A stretch of DNA of 64,000 bases from Warburgia ugandensis (GCA_035236585.1 CP141130.1:79741944-79805943); one strand, 5' to 3'; counted from the stretch's first letter, positions 31,895-44,943 are shown. Numbers and translations are program-made. The notes: a model not told the origin generated them from the sequence alone.

Positions 31895-32914
31895 TCCAAG
31901 AATTCATGACCTGCTTAGAAAAAGCTTTCCATTATCATTCAATGACACAGCCTCCCTTGGCTCTTCTACTTTCTGGGATCCCTTTCATTTGAAGCTCTAA
32001 TAAGATATCAAGAGGGCTATCAAAATCAAGTGCGAAGCAATTGCCCCCTATTTATAAAGCACCTCTCTTTCTATTAGGGGGTTGAGGTGAGAAATAACTT
32101 GATGAACCATTCCATTCACTATGCACCCGGCCAATTTACTTGCTCAAACCCTCTTCTTAGTCCTTTTTAATAAAGTACTTGCTTCAAAACCTTTACTCAT
32201 AAAGCATCGTTCTCCCAAAAAGCTCTACTAGCCCCTGCCATGCCCTATTAGTATTAGTAAGTTACATAGTTCTTCTTACTATTATTTTACGCATGAATTG
32301 CTCACCAAATCTATTAATTTGTAATGCCGAGATCGGAAGATATCACAAATGATAAATCTATTCTTTTTTTTTCTACCTCTGAAAAATAACACTCTAAATC
32401 ATCTAATTATAATAAAATATATGATCAACTAACATTTTATCGAATTTGAAAAGGATCTTATGTTCACAAGTGGAAACTTTTAGATGGATGGCTCTCATGT
32501 CAAGATCATCAACCATTACTTGAAGGTGAGAGAGGAGCCCACAACCCTCACCTTTTGATAATCCAATCTGTTGATTTTAACGGTCTTACTAATTACAACA
32601 GATCAGCCATATCTCAAAGATCACACAGTTCGAATGATCCCATTGAGTTCTAAGATGGACTGCAGTGAAATCGACGGTACACAAATCAGCTCAGAACAAT
32701 CAAAGGCAGAATCATCAAACGCATGCTAGTGTTAAGGTAGGGCCTTTTTAAGGCAAGACGGTTAAGTTGAACGGTTGAGATCATTCAAAAAAGTTGGCCC
32801 CACTTGTAAGTTTACCAGAGCGTGGCAGTCGCCTAAAGGGGTGGGAATATCATTTTCCATTTATGATTAAATGTTTTAACGGTTTGGCTTGAAACTGCAA
32901 TTAGGGTTTCCGTC
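31895..32914. other. Intergenic region upstream of the CCCH gene
   Basis: No gene or known repeat recognised. The last few hundred bases are the distal promoter of the CCCH gene. Confidence 0.4.
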
Positions 32915-33000
32915 AAACCCTAGGGTTTTTGGCGGGTTCTTTCCATACGTGTTTTACTACAACTAGGACTCTTTGTCGGCAAACTCAAACCCTAGGGTTT
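32915..33000 (+). promoter_or_regulatory. Twin palindromic telo-boxes with an E2F-like site
   Basis: AAACCCTAGGGTTT occurs twice (32915-32928 and 32987-33000). Each is two telo-box halves back to back. TTGGCGGG (32929-32936), an E2F-like core, directly follows the first. Telo-boxes are common upstream of plant genes active in dividing cells. They lie 320-400 bp before the CCCH start codon. Function is inferred. Confidence 0.5.
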
Positions 33001-33317
33001 TAAGTAGACTGCTAGTAGGAGTTTTCCATTGGACGAGAAATCGCGTTTGGGTATTCTGCTTTCTCTGGATCTGTATTTTTTCCAACGTTGACAGAGATAG
33101 TAGGCTTCTTGCTGGTCTCAAGTTCCTTCTGGTTCTTCTTAATTCTTGCTGGAATTAGGGTTTCTTCCCTTTTATTCTTCATCTACATTGCGGTTAGACC
33201 TGAAATTGGGGTTTGCTTTCTGCCCAAAATCTTCATCTGGGTTTGTATTCGTACTTCTGATTCTTTGTTCTAATCTTGATTTTGGTTTTACTGTTAATTC
33301 CTATTATTCGTTCAAGT

Positions 33318-34280
33318 ATGAGCGCTTCTACTCCTCCTACTCCACATTTTTCTCCTCAATTTGAGGATGAAACTATTGGATATTGGCCAAGAAACGTTGT
33401 TGAACATGACGAATTCCCCCCTTTGAAGAAACCCAGAAGTTTAGAAGATGTTTCTGTGAATCCAACCCATAACCCACCGTCAAATCCGATTCTGCCAGTG
33501 CCCCCAATAAACCCTCCAATCAGCAAAGGCATAAGCAGAATGTTTTTCAAAACTAAGTTGTGTGCAAAGTTCAAATTAGGTACTTGTCCTTATGGAAGTA
33601 ACTGCAACTTTGCTCATGGTACGGAAGAGATTCGAAAACCGCCTCCCAATTGGCAGGAAATTGTAGCAGCTCATGAGGATGATAGGGGGATTGGAAATTG
33701 GGCTGAGCAATTGAGAATCAATAAGTTTAGGTTATGTAGGAAATACTATAATGGGGAAGGGTGTCCTTATGGGGATAAGTGTAATTTTGTACATGAAGAT
33801 CCGGAGAGGTTTAGAGAGAGTGCGGTGATCAGCATTGGCACTACTACACCGAGCAATGGGAGTGGTTCAGAGCAAATTCAGAATAACGCGTTTGTGAATT
33901 CTAATGGGGATGGTAATGGAGTAAACCAGAAGCCTGCATATTGGAAGACTAAAATGTGTCACAAGTGGGAGACTACAGGTTTTTGTCCTTTTGGGGAGAA
34001 GTGTCATTTTGCTCATGGATTAACAGAACTTCAGAGGTCTGGGGGATGCCAAATTGAAACAGAGAATGGCAATGCAACTGCAGTTACCTTTAGAAAGCAT
34101 CCTACTAATTCTGCAAGTGATATCGCACAAAGTAAGACGACTCCATCCTGTAAGCAACAAGTGCTGGAGAAAAGATGCCTCCTGAAATGGAAAGGCCCAG
34201 AGAAGATCAGTCGTATCTATGCCGACTGGATAGACGACATGCCCCTTTTCCATAGCTCACCCAGCAAAGTTGAAAGCTGA
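33318..34280 (+). CDS. CCCH zinc-finger protein, C3H39-like (three fingers)
   Basis: An intronless frame of 320 aa. Start chosen at 33318 ([13 protein letters not shown]); an upstream in-frame ATG at 33276 would add 14 hydrophobic residues not typical of the family. It has three fingers: C-X7-C-X5-C-X3-H ([19 protein letters not shown]), C-X8-C-X5-C-X3-H ([20 protein letters not shown]) and C-X8-C-X5-C-X3-H ([20 protein letters not shown]). Between fingers 1 and 2 lies the family motif PPPNWQEIV. The C-terminus carries [20 protein letters not shown], also family-typical. Related proteins bind RNA or DNA, in the nucleus or cytoplasm; the target is unknown. No break seen. It is the only protein gene on the plus strand inside the ABCB cluster. 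Confidence 0.93.
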   Translation: MSASTPPTPHFSPQFEDETIGYWPRNVVEHDEFPPLKKPRSLEDVSVNPTHNPPSNPILPVPPINPPISKGISRMFFKTKLCAKFKLGTCPYGSNCNFAHGTEEIRKPPPNWQEIVAAHEDDRGIGNWAEQLRINKFRLCRKYYNGEGCPYGDKCNFVHEDPERFRESAVISIGTTTPSNGSGSEQIQNNAFVNSNGDGNGVNQKPAYWKTKMCHKWETTGFCPFGEKCHFAHGLTELQRSGGCQIETENGNATAVTFRKHPTNSASDIAQSKTTPSCKQQVLEKRCLLKWKGPEKISRIYADWIDDMPLFHSSPSKVES

Positions 34281-35375
34281 TTTTGAATTCTTTTTTGCGA
34301 ATTATGGAGAAAGAAAGCTCCTAAGTTTTGTCACCATTTTTTGTTCGACTAGAAGTTTGCAATGATGTTTGGTTCACCATATTATGATGTTCTGGGCTGT
34401 CAACAATTTCAGCCATAACCAGAGGGATGAGGTTGCAGCCTTTCTTGATCTGGATTATTGGTTTTATTGATATATAACAATGCGTTCTTGTTTCTGCTCT
34501 CAAATATGGTCCGATATGCTGTGTCTTGGATCATGTAGAAAGAAAGGAACATGTTCTTAAGGAGAGACTCTTAGATTATTCTCAAGGGACATGATAGGAG
34601 TTTTAATATTGGGCCGCAGTGTATCCTTATGGTAGATTCGCAAACTGCTGCTTTCTTTTTACATTCCATATTATCATTTCAGGAAAAATAAACTACTAAA
34701 GGACAAAGGAAGAGGGAAACATGTCAGCCATAACTGATGAGAGCTGAAATTACATTGTTGCACATGATAGTCATAAAAATATTCAGATACAAGACATCTC
34801 ATATAATTGAGAAGATCCTTTTGGATTGATCTGTGGAGAAACTTTAAGCTTTCAGGGCTTTGATTGCTGAAACTCCAAAGCCATTGCTGTCATTCTTTTG
34901 TTTCAGCAACTCTCGGTATCATGAGCCCCAATGAAGGGGATAACTAGGGTGATAATAAGATATTCTGATTAAATATACAGAAATAAAAAAATCCTTAAAC
35001 CATGCATGTTTTCCTAAGGAACAATAAACATGTTCTGTTATTGTCTTTTACTTCTCTAAAAAGTGGACTAAATGTATCTATTCATTTTGATGTTCTCGTT
35101 ATATGACTAGTGAACTGACGATAGAGAATGAAGTAAATTTTACAGAATCCTAGGTTATCAAGTAGATGGTAGATTCCCATTCCCATGAGTACAGGAGACT
35201 GCTGACTGCTTGATAGAATGTCAAAGAGGTTAAAACCTCACCATCAGATTTGAAATTCACGAATGTGTTGGGATATGTTTGTGAAACCTTACTGAAAATG
35301 AGTCTGCTGATGGCAGGTTGTTACATTGTGGTACTTTCTTGGTCTGTGATTGATGAAAATGTTATGAAAAAATCG
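34281..35375. other. 3' flank of the CCCH gene and intergenic DNA
   Basis: Nothing recognised apart from the likely 3' untranslated region. Confidence 0.5.
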
Positions 35376-35565
35376 CATGATACAGTTATTCCATATCTAG
35401 AGGTGATGTCATTTTTCAACTTACAGGTCAGAAGACTGCACAAAATGTCGTAGTTTACATTTTCAGATCTCATGATACAGTTGCTCCATGTCTAGGGGGT
35501 GATGTCATTTTTCAGCTTACTGGTCAGAAGACTAGACAAAATGACGTCATTTACATTTTCAGATA
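35376..35565. repeat. Two-copy 95-bp tandem duplication
   Basis: A unit starting CATGATACAGTTATTCCATA (35379) repeats at 35471. Both contain 'gatgtcatttttca', 'ggtcagaagact' and end 'tttacattttcagat'. It lies just downstream of the dead ABCB copy. Confidence 0.8.
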
Positions 35566-38375
35566 AAAATGCCTGTATAATTGATGCTTATTACATTTAT
35601 GTTGTTGCGTATTCCCTGAGAATGATACTTTCTCCTTCTTGGTTCAGTTTCGTTGATTCTATGCTATGTAACGCCTTGCTGAAGTTTGACCAGGGAGTAG
35701 TAGGTGCCATGGTGTCCTCTAGGAAGTAAATTCGAGTGTCATCCTTGTTCTACAATCCTTCTGTCTTGTACCATGGTTATAGTTTCTGCCTTTCGTATTG
35801 TAGTGAGTCAATGAGCTACTACCACACATGTTCTACCCTGCATCATCTTATCCAAAGCTTCTTGAACTAATGTCTCTGAAACTGTACCAAGTGCCCTGGT
35901 TGCCTCATCCAACAACAGAATTGCAGGCTTCTTCAGTATAGCTCCAGCAAGTGCAATCCTTTGCTTTTGATCAGCTGATAGTTGAACTCCTCTTTATCCA
36001 CAGTATGTTTCATATCCATCCTTCATGGAGCTGCAATTCGTCAACCAGTCAAGAAAGAACCACAGCCTCGCTTACCTCAGCTTCAGTAGCATTATCCTTC
36101 CCGTATGTTATGTTCTCACATATGGTACCTACAAAAAGAGTAGGCTCTTGGATGACCAATGCAATATGTGAATGCAGAAATCTCAAGATTTAACTCTTGA
36201 TGACTTGCCTGTCAATTTCTACAGATCCCTTCAGTGGATTGTAGAATTTCCTCAATCAGCCCAATAATTGTTGATTTCCTAGAGCTCCTCTTGCCGACCA
36301 GTGCTACTGTTTTTCCGGCTTCAATCTTGATACTTAGACTTTTGAAAATCATTTGATTGGGCCTCTCTGGGTAAGAAAAGAAAACATTCTTGAGCTCAAT
36401 GTGGCCCATTATCATCTTTCTAGTTTTGGTGCCCTCAGGGTCAGCCTCAATTTTCATTTGTCCATCTAGGATTGCAAAAACTGATTTGATGGCATTACTA
36501 CCCATGTCTAGATCATTGCTCATCATTCCTGCATCTGCTGATTAATAGGATAAAGGCTGGGAAAATCTGCTTTGGGTTTACTTTTCCTTCTAGCATTAGC
36601 CTCCCTCCATACCAGAAGGTTAACACAATGCCCTCTGTAGCAAGGAACTGGGATGCAAAGAGACCAAGACCAGCAAACCAGGACTACTTTAGGCTTTGTT
36701 TTGGAGGGCCTTTCAGTGCACCTTCATGTAGGCCTAGTATCCTTTTCTGTGAAGAATATGCAGTAATGGTCTTGTAGTTCACCATTGCTTCACTTTCCAT
36801 TTGACTACATCCAATGTGTACTTTCGTGGTTTCTTCGACATGTTGCTCATCAGGACACCCCTTGCATAAAAGCTGCCCAGTATGAGAGGTTGTGTTGCTA
36901 AAATCGCTATTGATAGTTTCCACGTTGTCACTAATGATAATATAAATGCAGATGACACTGTAGCAAGACCTGAAGTAGCGATGATGCATGGTCTCCAACA
37001 AGGGATCGAACTGCATTGGCTTCGATGGCTACTCTTACACAGATTGCAGCACTTGTAATTTTCATCTAGATAAAAAACCATCCATTCTTGAATGTCAGTA
37101 TTTTTGCAAGCATTTGTTCCCTTGCCCATTTGGTTAAGCTTTCTTCCAGGATTGCACAGTTATAATGTTGGATGATATTTGGCCAAGAGGGTGATCGATG
37201 CTAAACCCAAGAAGACTAAGCAATATAATTTGGCCTTTGATCTGATGAGGTCATTATCGAGGAACTTAACTGAGAAAACCAAGCCTAAGCAATAAGAGAA
37301 TATGGTATTAACTGCACGAAAGCTAATGGCACTCAAAGACCCAATCAGTGCTCTCTTCCACTCTGGTGATTTCATTTTCAGTGCATGCCATTGAGAAGGG
37401 TCAGAGTACTGCTGTTCAGCATTTTCCTCATTGGGGTCATAGAAATTTCAACTCTGAACAAAAGACTGTTGGGCTCCTATGCCTGCTTGACGTTGCACTA
37501 GGATTCATGATATTACTCATATTATGATAACTCATCATGTCTATCATATTGTTGTTTTTTCTTTCTCCTTGTGGAGAACGATAACAACTAGGATTTTCAT
37601 TTTTCATGGTTGATTGTTGCATTTTCACCATTCTAACATGGGCTCCCCCTTCTCCGCCATTCATATTTATTAGCTGATTGTGGAACCTGATTCAGCCACT
37701 TTACCCGAATGAATGACCATTATCAGATTGGTGTTAAGGAGTGTGGAGAGGTGATGGGCAATTATCATGGTTGTTCTTCCAATTGAGGCCTTATCTAGTG
37801 CCTCCTGTACAACTCTTTCAGACTCTGCATCTAATGCACTGGTAGCTTCATTGCTATTCTTTGCTTTTGCCCTCCAGACATCTGAGTTCCAAATTGACCA
37901 ACCGGTTAAAACATGTAAGGTAGTTTGCTGAATCAGTAGAATGCCCATCGAAGTTGTTCTGTTTATTATCAACAGAGAACTTGTAGAGTGGATGCAGGCT
38001 GCAAGATCACTATTGAAATTGTGGGCATTGGCGGCCTTTGCTGGTGTGATATCTAAGTCCATAACTTCCTCATTACCAAGCAATATATTCTCCTTACTAG
38101 AGGTCACAAAGAGGGCTGGCTCTTGGCGAACCAAGCCATTCTGCTATCTGAACCACTTCAGCTGAAGTAACTTGATGTTCTTTCCATCCAGTAAAATGTG
38201 TCCTTCGACAGGATCATAGAACCTTTCGAGTAACAAGATAACTGTAGATATACCAGAAGCACTACCTCAACCAGGCCTTCTGTTGTACCAGCTCTCACTC
38301 GAAGACTAGCCTTGCAAAATGAGGGAATCAGGTCGCAATGGGTAAGTGAAATAAATGAGCTTAAATTCGATCTCT

Positions 38376-38497
38376 CCAGTTGCATTTCTAGAATCACTCT
38401 TTTTTTTGTTTTTGTCAGAATCAATTGCAGGAAGCCCATCCAGTTACATTTCTAGAATCACTCTTTTTTCTTTGTCAGAATCAATTGCAGGAAGCCT
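38376..38497. repeat. 60-bp tandem duplication inside pseudo-exon 5
   Basis: 'ccagttgcatttctagaatc ... caattgcaggaagccc' is repeated at once as 'ccagttacatttctagaatc ... caattgcaggaagcct'. It has a poly-T tract in each unit. Confidence 0.85.
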
Positions 38498-39591
38498 ATC
38501 AATCATCTCAAATATTCTTGAAGCGCTTGCTGCTGCCTCCTATGAGGAAGTGAGATTTGGAAGTGTACTCATAAGAGACCTGCCACATCATTAAACAAAA
38601 GAATGAGCCCCAGATTTTGACGTTGATGATAATTCAAAACTCAATTATTAGCACATTAAAATCATGTTTTCTGTTTTTTTTTTCTCTCTAAATTTTGAGG
38701 AGTTTTCTGAAGGTGAACAACCCATTTATATATTTATAAAATCATACTAAAAGCAGTAAGAACACTTGAAAACACACTTTTGGAAAGATATTGATTCCTT
38801 TCAACTTCCATTAATTATTGTAGTACTTGGCATCATGAAAATGATTGTAGCAAAAGTTTGTTCACATCCTTATTAATGTTAATAGGTAACAGTTTTGCTG
38901 AATCGGCTGCATACCTACCATAATGAATTTTTCTTTTTTTTTTATGCATTTCTTGATAATTGTTAAATTGGAACCATCTTACTTGAAATGAATGGACGAA
39001 AAGGACATTTTTAAACACAATCAGTTAGCTATCATCACCTCCTAGAATTCATGAAATACAGAAGAAAGAACACTTGTAAAATGAGTAACAGAAACACCTC
39101 CAAAGATAATGCAGACACCACAAAATAACACGTTGCCACCTTTAGCTCCCACCTCTGTTACTAAAATAGTACCAACCCAAGCTTGATGGGACCAAACAGC
39201 AAAGGCCATTCCAAAGCTTCCGATTGCCAATCCCTTCAGAAGTCCTTGTTTTATCCTGAGCTTTGTAGCCTGCTCAAGAGCATTGCTAAACCTCTCCACC
39301 ATCCGATGCTCCCCAACATATGAAACCACTGTTCTAATTGATGAAATGGCTTGCTCGGCTATTCCACCTGCAAGTCCATGGACTTCTAGCCTTCATAGCT
39401 GTGTCCATCATATGCTTCCCACATATGGCTCCCGGTACAAATGTAGATTAGAAGAAAGGGATGAGCAGACAAGGCAACCTCCATGATAGTAGAAGGCAAC
39501 AAAGAGGGAGAAGAAAAATATGCACAAGTTGGCAATAATATTGGGTATCTGCATCGCAAAAATGACAGTTTTCTAGCTCATCAAATAGAGA

Positions 39592-39762
39592 AAAAAGGGC
39601 AGCCCGGTGCACAAAGCTCCTGTATGCAAGGCACAGTAAGAGGCAAATCACAATATGCAGCCTTACTTTGCATTTTTACAAAGAGGCTGTTTTCATGCCT
39701 CAAAACACATGGCCTCCAAGTCACACAATGACAACTCTACAATTCGCTAAAGGCTCCCCTTC
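39592..39762 (-). mobile_element. Au-type SINE (copy f)
   Basis: It lies in intron 3 of the dead ABCB copy. GGGCAGCCCGGTGCACAAAG end, 'ctttgcatttttacaaagag' core. The perfect 17-bp target duplication AGCTCATCAAATAGAGA lies at 39575-39591 and 39763-39779. Confidence 0.95.
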
Positions 39763-39821
39763 AGCTCATCAAATAGAGAGAACATTAATTTTCATTTTTC
39801 AGTAGCACATGCTTAGTACAT

Positions 39822-40003
39822 GAAGGGGAGCCTTAGTGCAATAGTAAAGTTGTCGTCATGTGACATTGAGGTCACCGGTTCAAGGCATAGAAACAAGCTC
39901 TTACAAAAATATAAGGTAAGGCTGCGCACTATAGACCCTTATGTCATTCCTTCCCCAAACCCCACATAAGCGCGAGCTTCATGCACTGGGCTGCCCTTTT
40001 ATA
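39822..40003 (+). mobile_element. Au-type SINE (copy g)
   Basis: It starts GAAGGGGAGCCTTAGTGCAA, with B-box-like CACCGGTTCAAGG, and ends CACTGGGCTGCCCTTTT. An imperfect duplication ATGCTTAGTA flanks it (about 39807 and 40005). It lies 43 bp from copy f in opposite orientation. Confidence 0.9.
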
Positions 40004-40500
40004 TGCTTAGTATGTATTCAAATCTGCCAATTCCCATGGGCACCATACCTTTTATTGTGGGATTCACACTAGTTCATGACTACATTCAAAACTCGAGTGT
40101 ACCATAATTTTTATTTTGCAAATGAGCATAGTATGGTATTACAAAATTCTCCAAATAATTGAAGAACTCTTCAAAAAGTCGAAGTTGGATGCTCTGCTTT
40201 AAGCTTGAGAAAATTCTCAATGGTTAAACAATTATCCTATTTTCCAGATTAAATGGCAGTTTTCCCAAAAAACACGAATTTCATGCATGGTCATCAAAAT
40301 TTCAATTATTTTTAAATCTTTTCAGGAATCAAAACTATTAAATAAAAACATTGTGGTGAAAATTGAAATCACTTCCTAAGCTACATAGTGTGACACCATG
40401 CCTTTAGTCATTTTGCAAACGTTTCTTATGTTTTACTCCGTACGGGAAATGCAATGTTAAAAATGAAAGACGTATTTTGTCCAATTTCTTCGCAAACTGT
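40004..40500. other. Intron 3 relic of the dead ABCB copy
   Basis: AT-rich intron sequence. Nothing recognised. Confidence 0.5.
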
Positions 40501-40763
40501 TCCAAGTAGTTTATGAAAATTCCAACCATTTCTCTGCAGTTCATGCCTGAGAACAGACTTAAGGTATGACATCTGCATTCGTGAAGCTTGTCTCTCTGCA
40601 GCTCGTCCTGCACAGATCCTCTGCACAATGACAAACCACGGGAACTATCTATATGCCTAGTAAGAGCAAAGATGCTTTGTTACTATCACAGTGAATACCA
40701 GGGAACAAGAAGAGGAGCGAAGAAAAGTTTGAAGTCTGATCTATTCATCACTTGACTGATTCT

Positions 40764-40941
40764 AAAGGCAGCTCTGGTGCATGAAGCTCCCACTTATGTG
40801 GGGTTTGGGGAAGGGAAGGACCACAAGGCCTATAGTACACGGCTTTACCTTGTATGTTTTGCAAAAGGCTCCCTTTACACCTTGAACCTGTGACCTCAAG
40901 GTCACACGACGACAACTTTTACTGTTGTGCCAAGGCTCCCC
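40764..40941 (-). mobile_element. Au-type SINE (copy h)
   Basis: GGCAGCTCTGGTGCATGAAG end, head ending 'gccaaggctcccc'. The 20-bp target duplication with one mismatch (TTCATCACYTGACTGATTCT) lies at 40744-40763 and 40942-40961. It sits in intron 2 of the dead ABCB copy. Confidence 0.95.
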
Positions 40942-40961
40942 TTCATCACCTGACTGATTCT

Positions 40962-41890
40962 GCTTTTCTTTAATTCATGTCATGTTTTCATTTTGCAGAT
41001 GATATCGAATTGCAAGCTTTGGATGTCTACTAGTTCAAGAATCCATGTGGATTGGATGAGTTTAGCATCTGAAAAATTGCATTTTCAGAACACTTGTAAT
41101 GTGCGGTTAGGACAACAGTACAAACTACCGCACATTCAACGGCGAAAGACACCGTTTGCGGATGCTAGAATGGTCAAATCTTTATAACTTTCGGTGTACT
41201 AGTTATCCAGAGCAAGAGAAATCAGTTGAACGGGTGTGATCAATTATATGGTACAATGGTCCTTCTGTCTCTGTTAGACACCTTTCTAGTACATGTTTAA
41301 GCTTTAAGAAATTATAACAGACTTAAGTAGCTAACTCCAGAAAATATAGTTTAAAAACTCAAAAACTCAACTAGACTCGACTCATTAATCGGGCAAGTTA
41401 GTTAAATTAGAATGACAAAGAGTACTCTAGTGGGACTTTGATAATAATTTGTTAATTTAGACTTATAAATAAAGCTAGTAGTGTAGTTGGTTAGGATGAG
41501 AAATAGTTATTTAGGAGGTCTTGCATTCAAATACCAGCCTAACTTAATTATTCTTGCTATAGAGTAAGTTGACTCGTCGAGTGACTCAATTTGCTATGAC
41601 TCTATTAACTCAAACGAGTTATGCTGGTCAACTTGCGAGTTTAGAAACTAGCCAGAAGGTATAAATTCTAGAATGTCATTGTGGAGTGTGGAGCAATGGA
41701 TATTTCCTTTACTTTGATACTCTGAGATCAAGATACGCTAACAGGTTACAAGGTGGACAAAGAGATGTTCAAGAATGGTTTTCATCTGCTTGCCAATGAA
41801 ACTAGCAACGGAAAGGACAGCTAATGCGTTCCACTTATTGAACACAGTCTATGATCGGTCTGTGACCCCTAGATGTCGAAGGCATCCTTG
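40962..41890. other. Intron 2 relic of the dead ABCB copy
   Basis: No gene or known repeat recognised. Confidence 0.5.
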
Positions 41891-42970
41891 TGGTGAGCTC
41901 ATAGTTCCTACACCCATGCCTATACCCGCATAGACCAGCTTCAGTGCATTCTGCAAAATGGATGTAGATTGTCCAAAGATTCTTCATGGACAAGCAAGTC
42001 AATTTAACTGAGATGGTCATGATGCAGACCATCTATCACCGATCCATTGGTTGCTCATATGCGTCTACTTGGTAGCTATTCATTCACGATGGTTCAATGA
42101 TCCTAGATCCATGAACAACACTGATTCAAAGCAGTATATTCCAGGGCCTGATCGGCTGGGCTTCTCTAATCCTGTCTATATATGATTAGATGGAGTTTAT
42201 GATATCATCGGGTTTAATCACATGAACCGAGTATATAAATTATAAGACTTCACAATCGGGCCTCCAATCTCTGCTAGGAGGGTTCTTCTACAACCCTTCG
42301 TTTTCTAGACAAGTTCTCCAAACGGGCTCAGCAAAGGTTAACGAAATCGAATGTAATTACCACCAATTAGGGTCTTTTCCAATGCCCTGTTATTACACAA
42401 GGATTATAAAACATTGCCATAGCATATCTTCGGGCCTTTAATAATATATTTCTGCAATGTGGAGATTTAGACAGGCAGGAAGAGCCATGCATGTTAGGCT
42501 CATTGTTATTTCATGCATGAATTGGTTCAGCCCATGATAGTTGTGTCACTTATGGTACTTTGAATCTTCGTCTTCAATCCATAGGATCACTCTAAGGTTT
42601 GATAAGGTTATGATCAATGGCGTATGATTATCTGATAAACAATCAGACCAGTTACTATGAGTTGAATCAGTATGGGCCCAGTAGATAAGTGGAGTACATC
42701 ACTAATAGGTAGCAAAAAGTATGGTTGGTCATATGGATTCCCGGAAAACCAATGAACCTACAGCTAACAAATACACTACATTAACTTTGGTCAGTTTGCT
42801 GGGAGTCCACAAGTGAAGAGGGCTCCCCAATCCATCTCCAGTGCTCCCAACGACCCCAAAAAGGCAACTACTTGTTGATCTGATAGTCATATCAAAAAGT
42901 TGAAAAGGTGACAAAATTTCCTTCTTTTCTATTTTCAGTGAGTGCAGTAAGCAAGCAAGAAAATGTATAA

Positions 42971-42973
<3 letters not shown>

Positions 42974-43001
<28 letters not shown>
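42974..43001. repeat. (CT)n microsatellite upstream of the dead ABCB copy
   Basis: About 14 CT units in what was the 5' leader of the pseudogene. Confidence 0.9.
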
Positions 43002-43143
43002 TGATACGTAAAGAATTGTTTGACACCGCACTTGGCTACCAAAAGAGGAAAGAATGATTCCTCTTGCTTCTGTTATGGTGGATAGAACGCCTTCACCAGT
43101 CAATAATCCATCTTAGCTGTTGTATAGTAGTGAGCTTCCACTG

Positions 43144-43360
43144 CCAAATGGATGGAGAGTAAGTTATGTTGCCAGCATTCCGAGAAATCTTTGATAAATG
43201 ACTAAGCACTTGGGTTTGCATCTTTCTTCTTGTTGTTATGGTATAAGAAATGGTTAATGTAAATCATGATTGGTTCTATAGTACAAACAACCGGAAAAGG
43301 AAAGTTAGTTAATGATCTTTTAATGTTCGTTTGGACATACCATTGGCGTTTATAATCTTA
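43144..43360 (-). promoter_or_regulatory. Upstream block shared by ABCB copies (dead copy)
   Basis: CCAAATGGATGGAGAGTAAG and TTATGTTGCCAGCATTCCGAG match 27617-27660. Next, 'aagcacttgggtttgcat' and 'ggttaatgtaaatcatgattggttct' match 62872-62945 upstream of ABCB copy 2. So the pseudogene carries pieces recognisable in both live promoters. Confidence 0.5.
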
Positions 43361-44728
43361 GTTATCCCATGGGATCTAAAGCTTGATAAGGTCCATCCCC
43401 ATATATGGAAGTCGGTGAACCGACTGGATCAGACCTGCCAAAAATAAGAAGTCGTCAGAATCAATCAGGATAAAATAAAAAATTGATTGAAACTAATTTG
43501 GAAATTCTGAAAAATTCAGGATCTGAAATTAGGGGCAGATTGGAGAAAAATCAGGATTTGTTGTAATCATTCCAGTCCATTCTTCTTATAGTAAAATTAT
43601 TCTCTCCCTCTTCCCGTGGATGTAGGCCAAATTGGCTAAAAAACGTAAATCTGGTCTTGTTTGTGTGTGTGAATGCTTTTTTAGTTCCTTAACCCAACAA
43701 AACTATGTCCAACGATGTCTCTATCTATGTATGGAGTTTCTATACTGGCAGCACTACAACTTTACTCAATCAAGCGAGAGCACCGGGGGACCTGAATATT
43801 GGGTGATCGATGCCGTTTATCTCCAAGTCATCTTCATTAGATAGGCATGCAGTTAAAAATCCTCTAAACTAGATTTCTAATGCCTAAGACTTGTCGTATG
43901 TTGTATCTACGATGGCCTAGAATTGGTTCATAAGTCCAAACGCATTTTTAAGTGGCAACGTTTCCTAAGGATCTAGAGGGCCGACAGTGCAACAATGTAA
44001 GGAAGTGACAGTGGATGCAAAACAAAAGGGGTGAGGACGTAGATTTCTTCAATGATTCTAGCTGTCCCATTTTAGCATTTTCTTTTGTACGTGCATGGCT
44101 ATTTTACTTGGTCAAGTCAAGTTGTTCGACAAGGTGTGCTTCCCATTTCTCAAGCTTCTGTTTATCTTTTCTTTGGAATGAAGATAGAAAAGACAAGAAA
44201 CAGTTCGTGTTTTTAGTGTTGATACCATGGAGGAATTTTGACAGGTTTTTCAAGCAGGAGCTTTGGATTATTTGTAACCAGTACAAATGTAAGCGAGAGA
44301 GAGAGAGAGAGTAAATGCAAGGAATATCACCTTTCCTGTTTGTTCCTATTTGTAGAAAGAGGAAGAATGTCATGCTTAGAGGGATTAAATATCTAGGAAC
44401 TTCTACTGGGCTTTTCTGGCATAGGACAATAAAGCAGTGACAAAGTTAATCACGAATAGTGATCTTATCCCTTTGAAACTGTGTTCTCAAATCATTTTAT
44501 CTATGTTCTGGGGCCGCAAACAGGCCCATTGGTTTCAAAAAATGTCTCCTCAAATTGATTAAAGAATCCTGTTTGGTGGTAAATTAGCACCCTTCGTTGA
44601 TTTCTTGGTAGTTTCCTGTGCTATTGATTTTCAGTCTCTTCAGAGGTGTCTATCAAACAGTCTACTTTCTTCAATTGGCACTTGAGAGAGTACCATGGTT
44701 CTTCCAGTACTTTCATTGGTTTCTTCTG
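43361..44728. other. Intergenic region
   Basis: Short frames near 43632-43844 and 44015-44373 have no recognisable homology and a (GA)n tract lies at about 44296-44312. Nothing else was recognised. Confidence 0.4.
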
Positions 44729-44744
44729 AGAGGTGCAACTGATT

Positions 44745-44927
44745 AAAGGGGCAGCCCCGGTGCACGAAGCTCCTGCCTATGCGGGGTCCGGGGAAGGGGT
44801 GGACCACAAGGGCCTAAAGTACACAGCCTTACCTTGCATTTTGCAAGAGGCTGTTTCCTCGCCTTGAACACGTGACCTTAATGTCACATGATGACAACTT
44901 TTACCGTTACTCCAAGGCTTCCCTTCT
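44745..44927 (-). mobile_element. Au-type SINE (copy i)
   Basis: It is the best-preserved copy: GGGGCAGCCCCGGTGCACGA end, the 'cttgcattttgcaagaggct' core and a complete head. The perfect 16-bp target duplication AGAGGTGCAACTGATT lies at 44729-44744 and 44928-44943. Confidence 0.95.
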
Positions 44928-44943
44928 AGAGGTGCAACTGATT

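Larger units (their letters stand above)
35664..42950 (-). pseudogene. ABCB15-type exporter, decayed copy
   Basis: Traces of all seven exons remain in order: exon 1 about 42775-42950, exon 2 about 41898-41952, exon 3 about 40530-40618, exon 4 about 39098-39547, exon 5 about 37995-38580, exon 6 about 36058-37902, exon 7 about 35664-36030. Breaks are many. About 44 bp coding the NBD1 Walker B are gone near 37850. Intron 6 is nearly lost (36031-36057). Exon 5 has an internal tandem duplication, exon 3 is truncated, the exon 6 acceptor is changed, and there are frame changes throughout. The signature region still codes [10 protein letters not shown] as in the live copies. Three Au SINEs lie in its introns. 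It is a dead duplicate and cannot give a transporter. Confidence 0.9.

Noticed and set aside
32915-33000. Telomere-like AAACCCTA repeats
   Set aside because: Only two short palindromic sites, not a tandem array. Promoter telo-boxes are the better explanation than an interstitial telomere.
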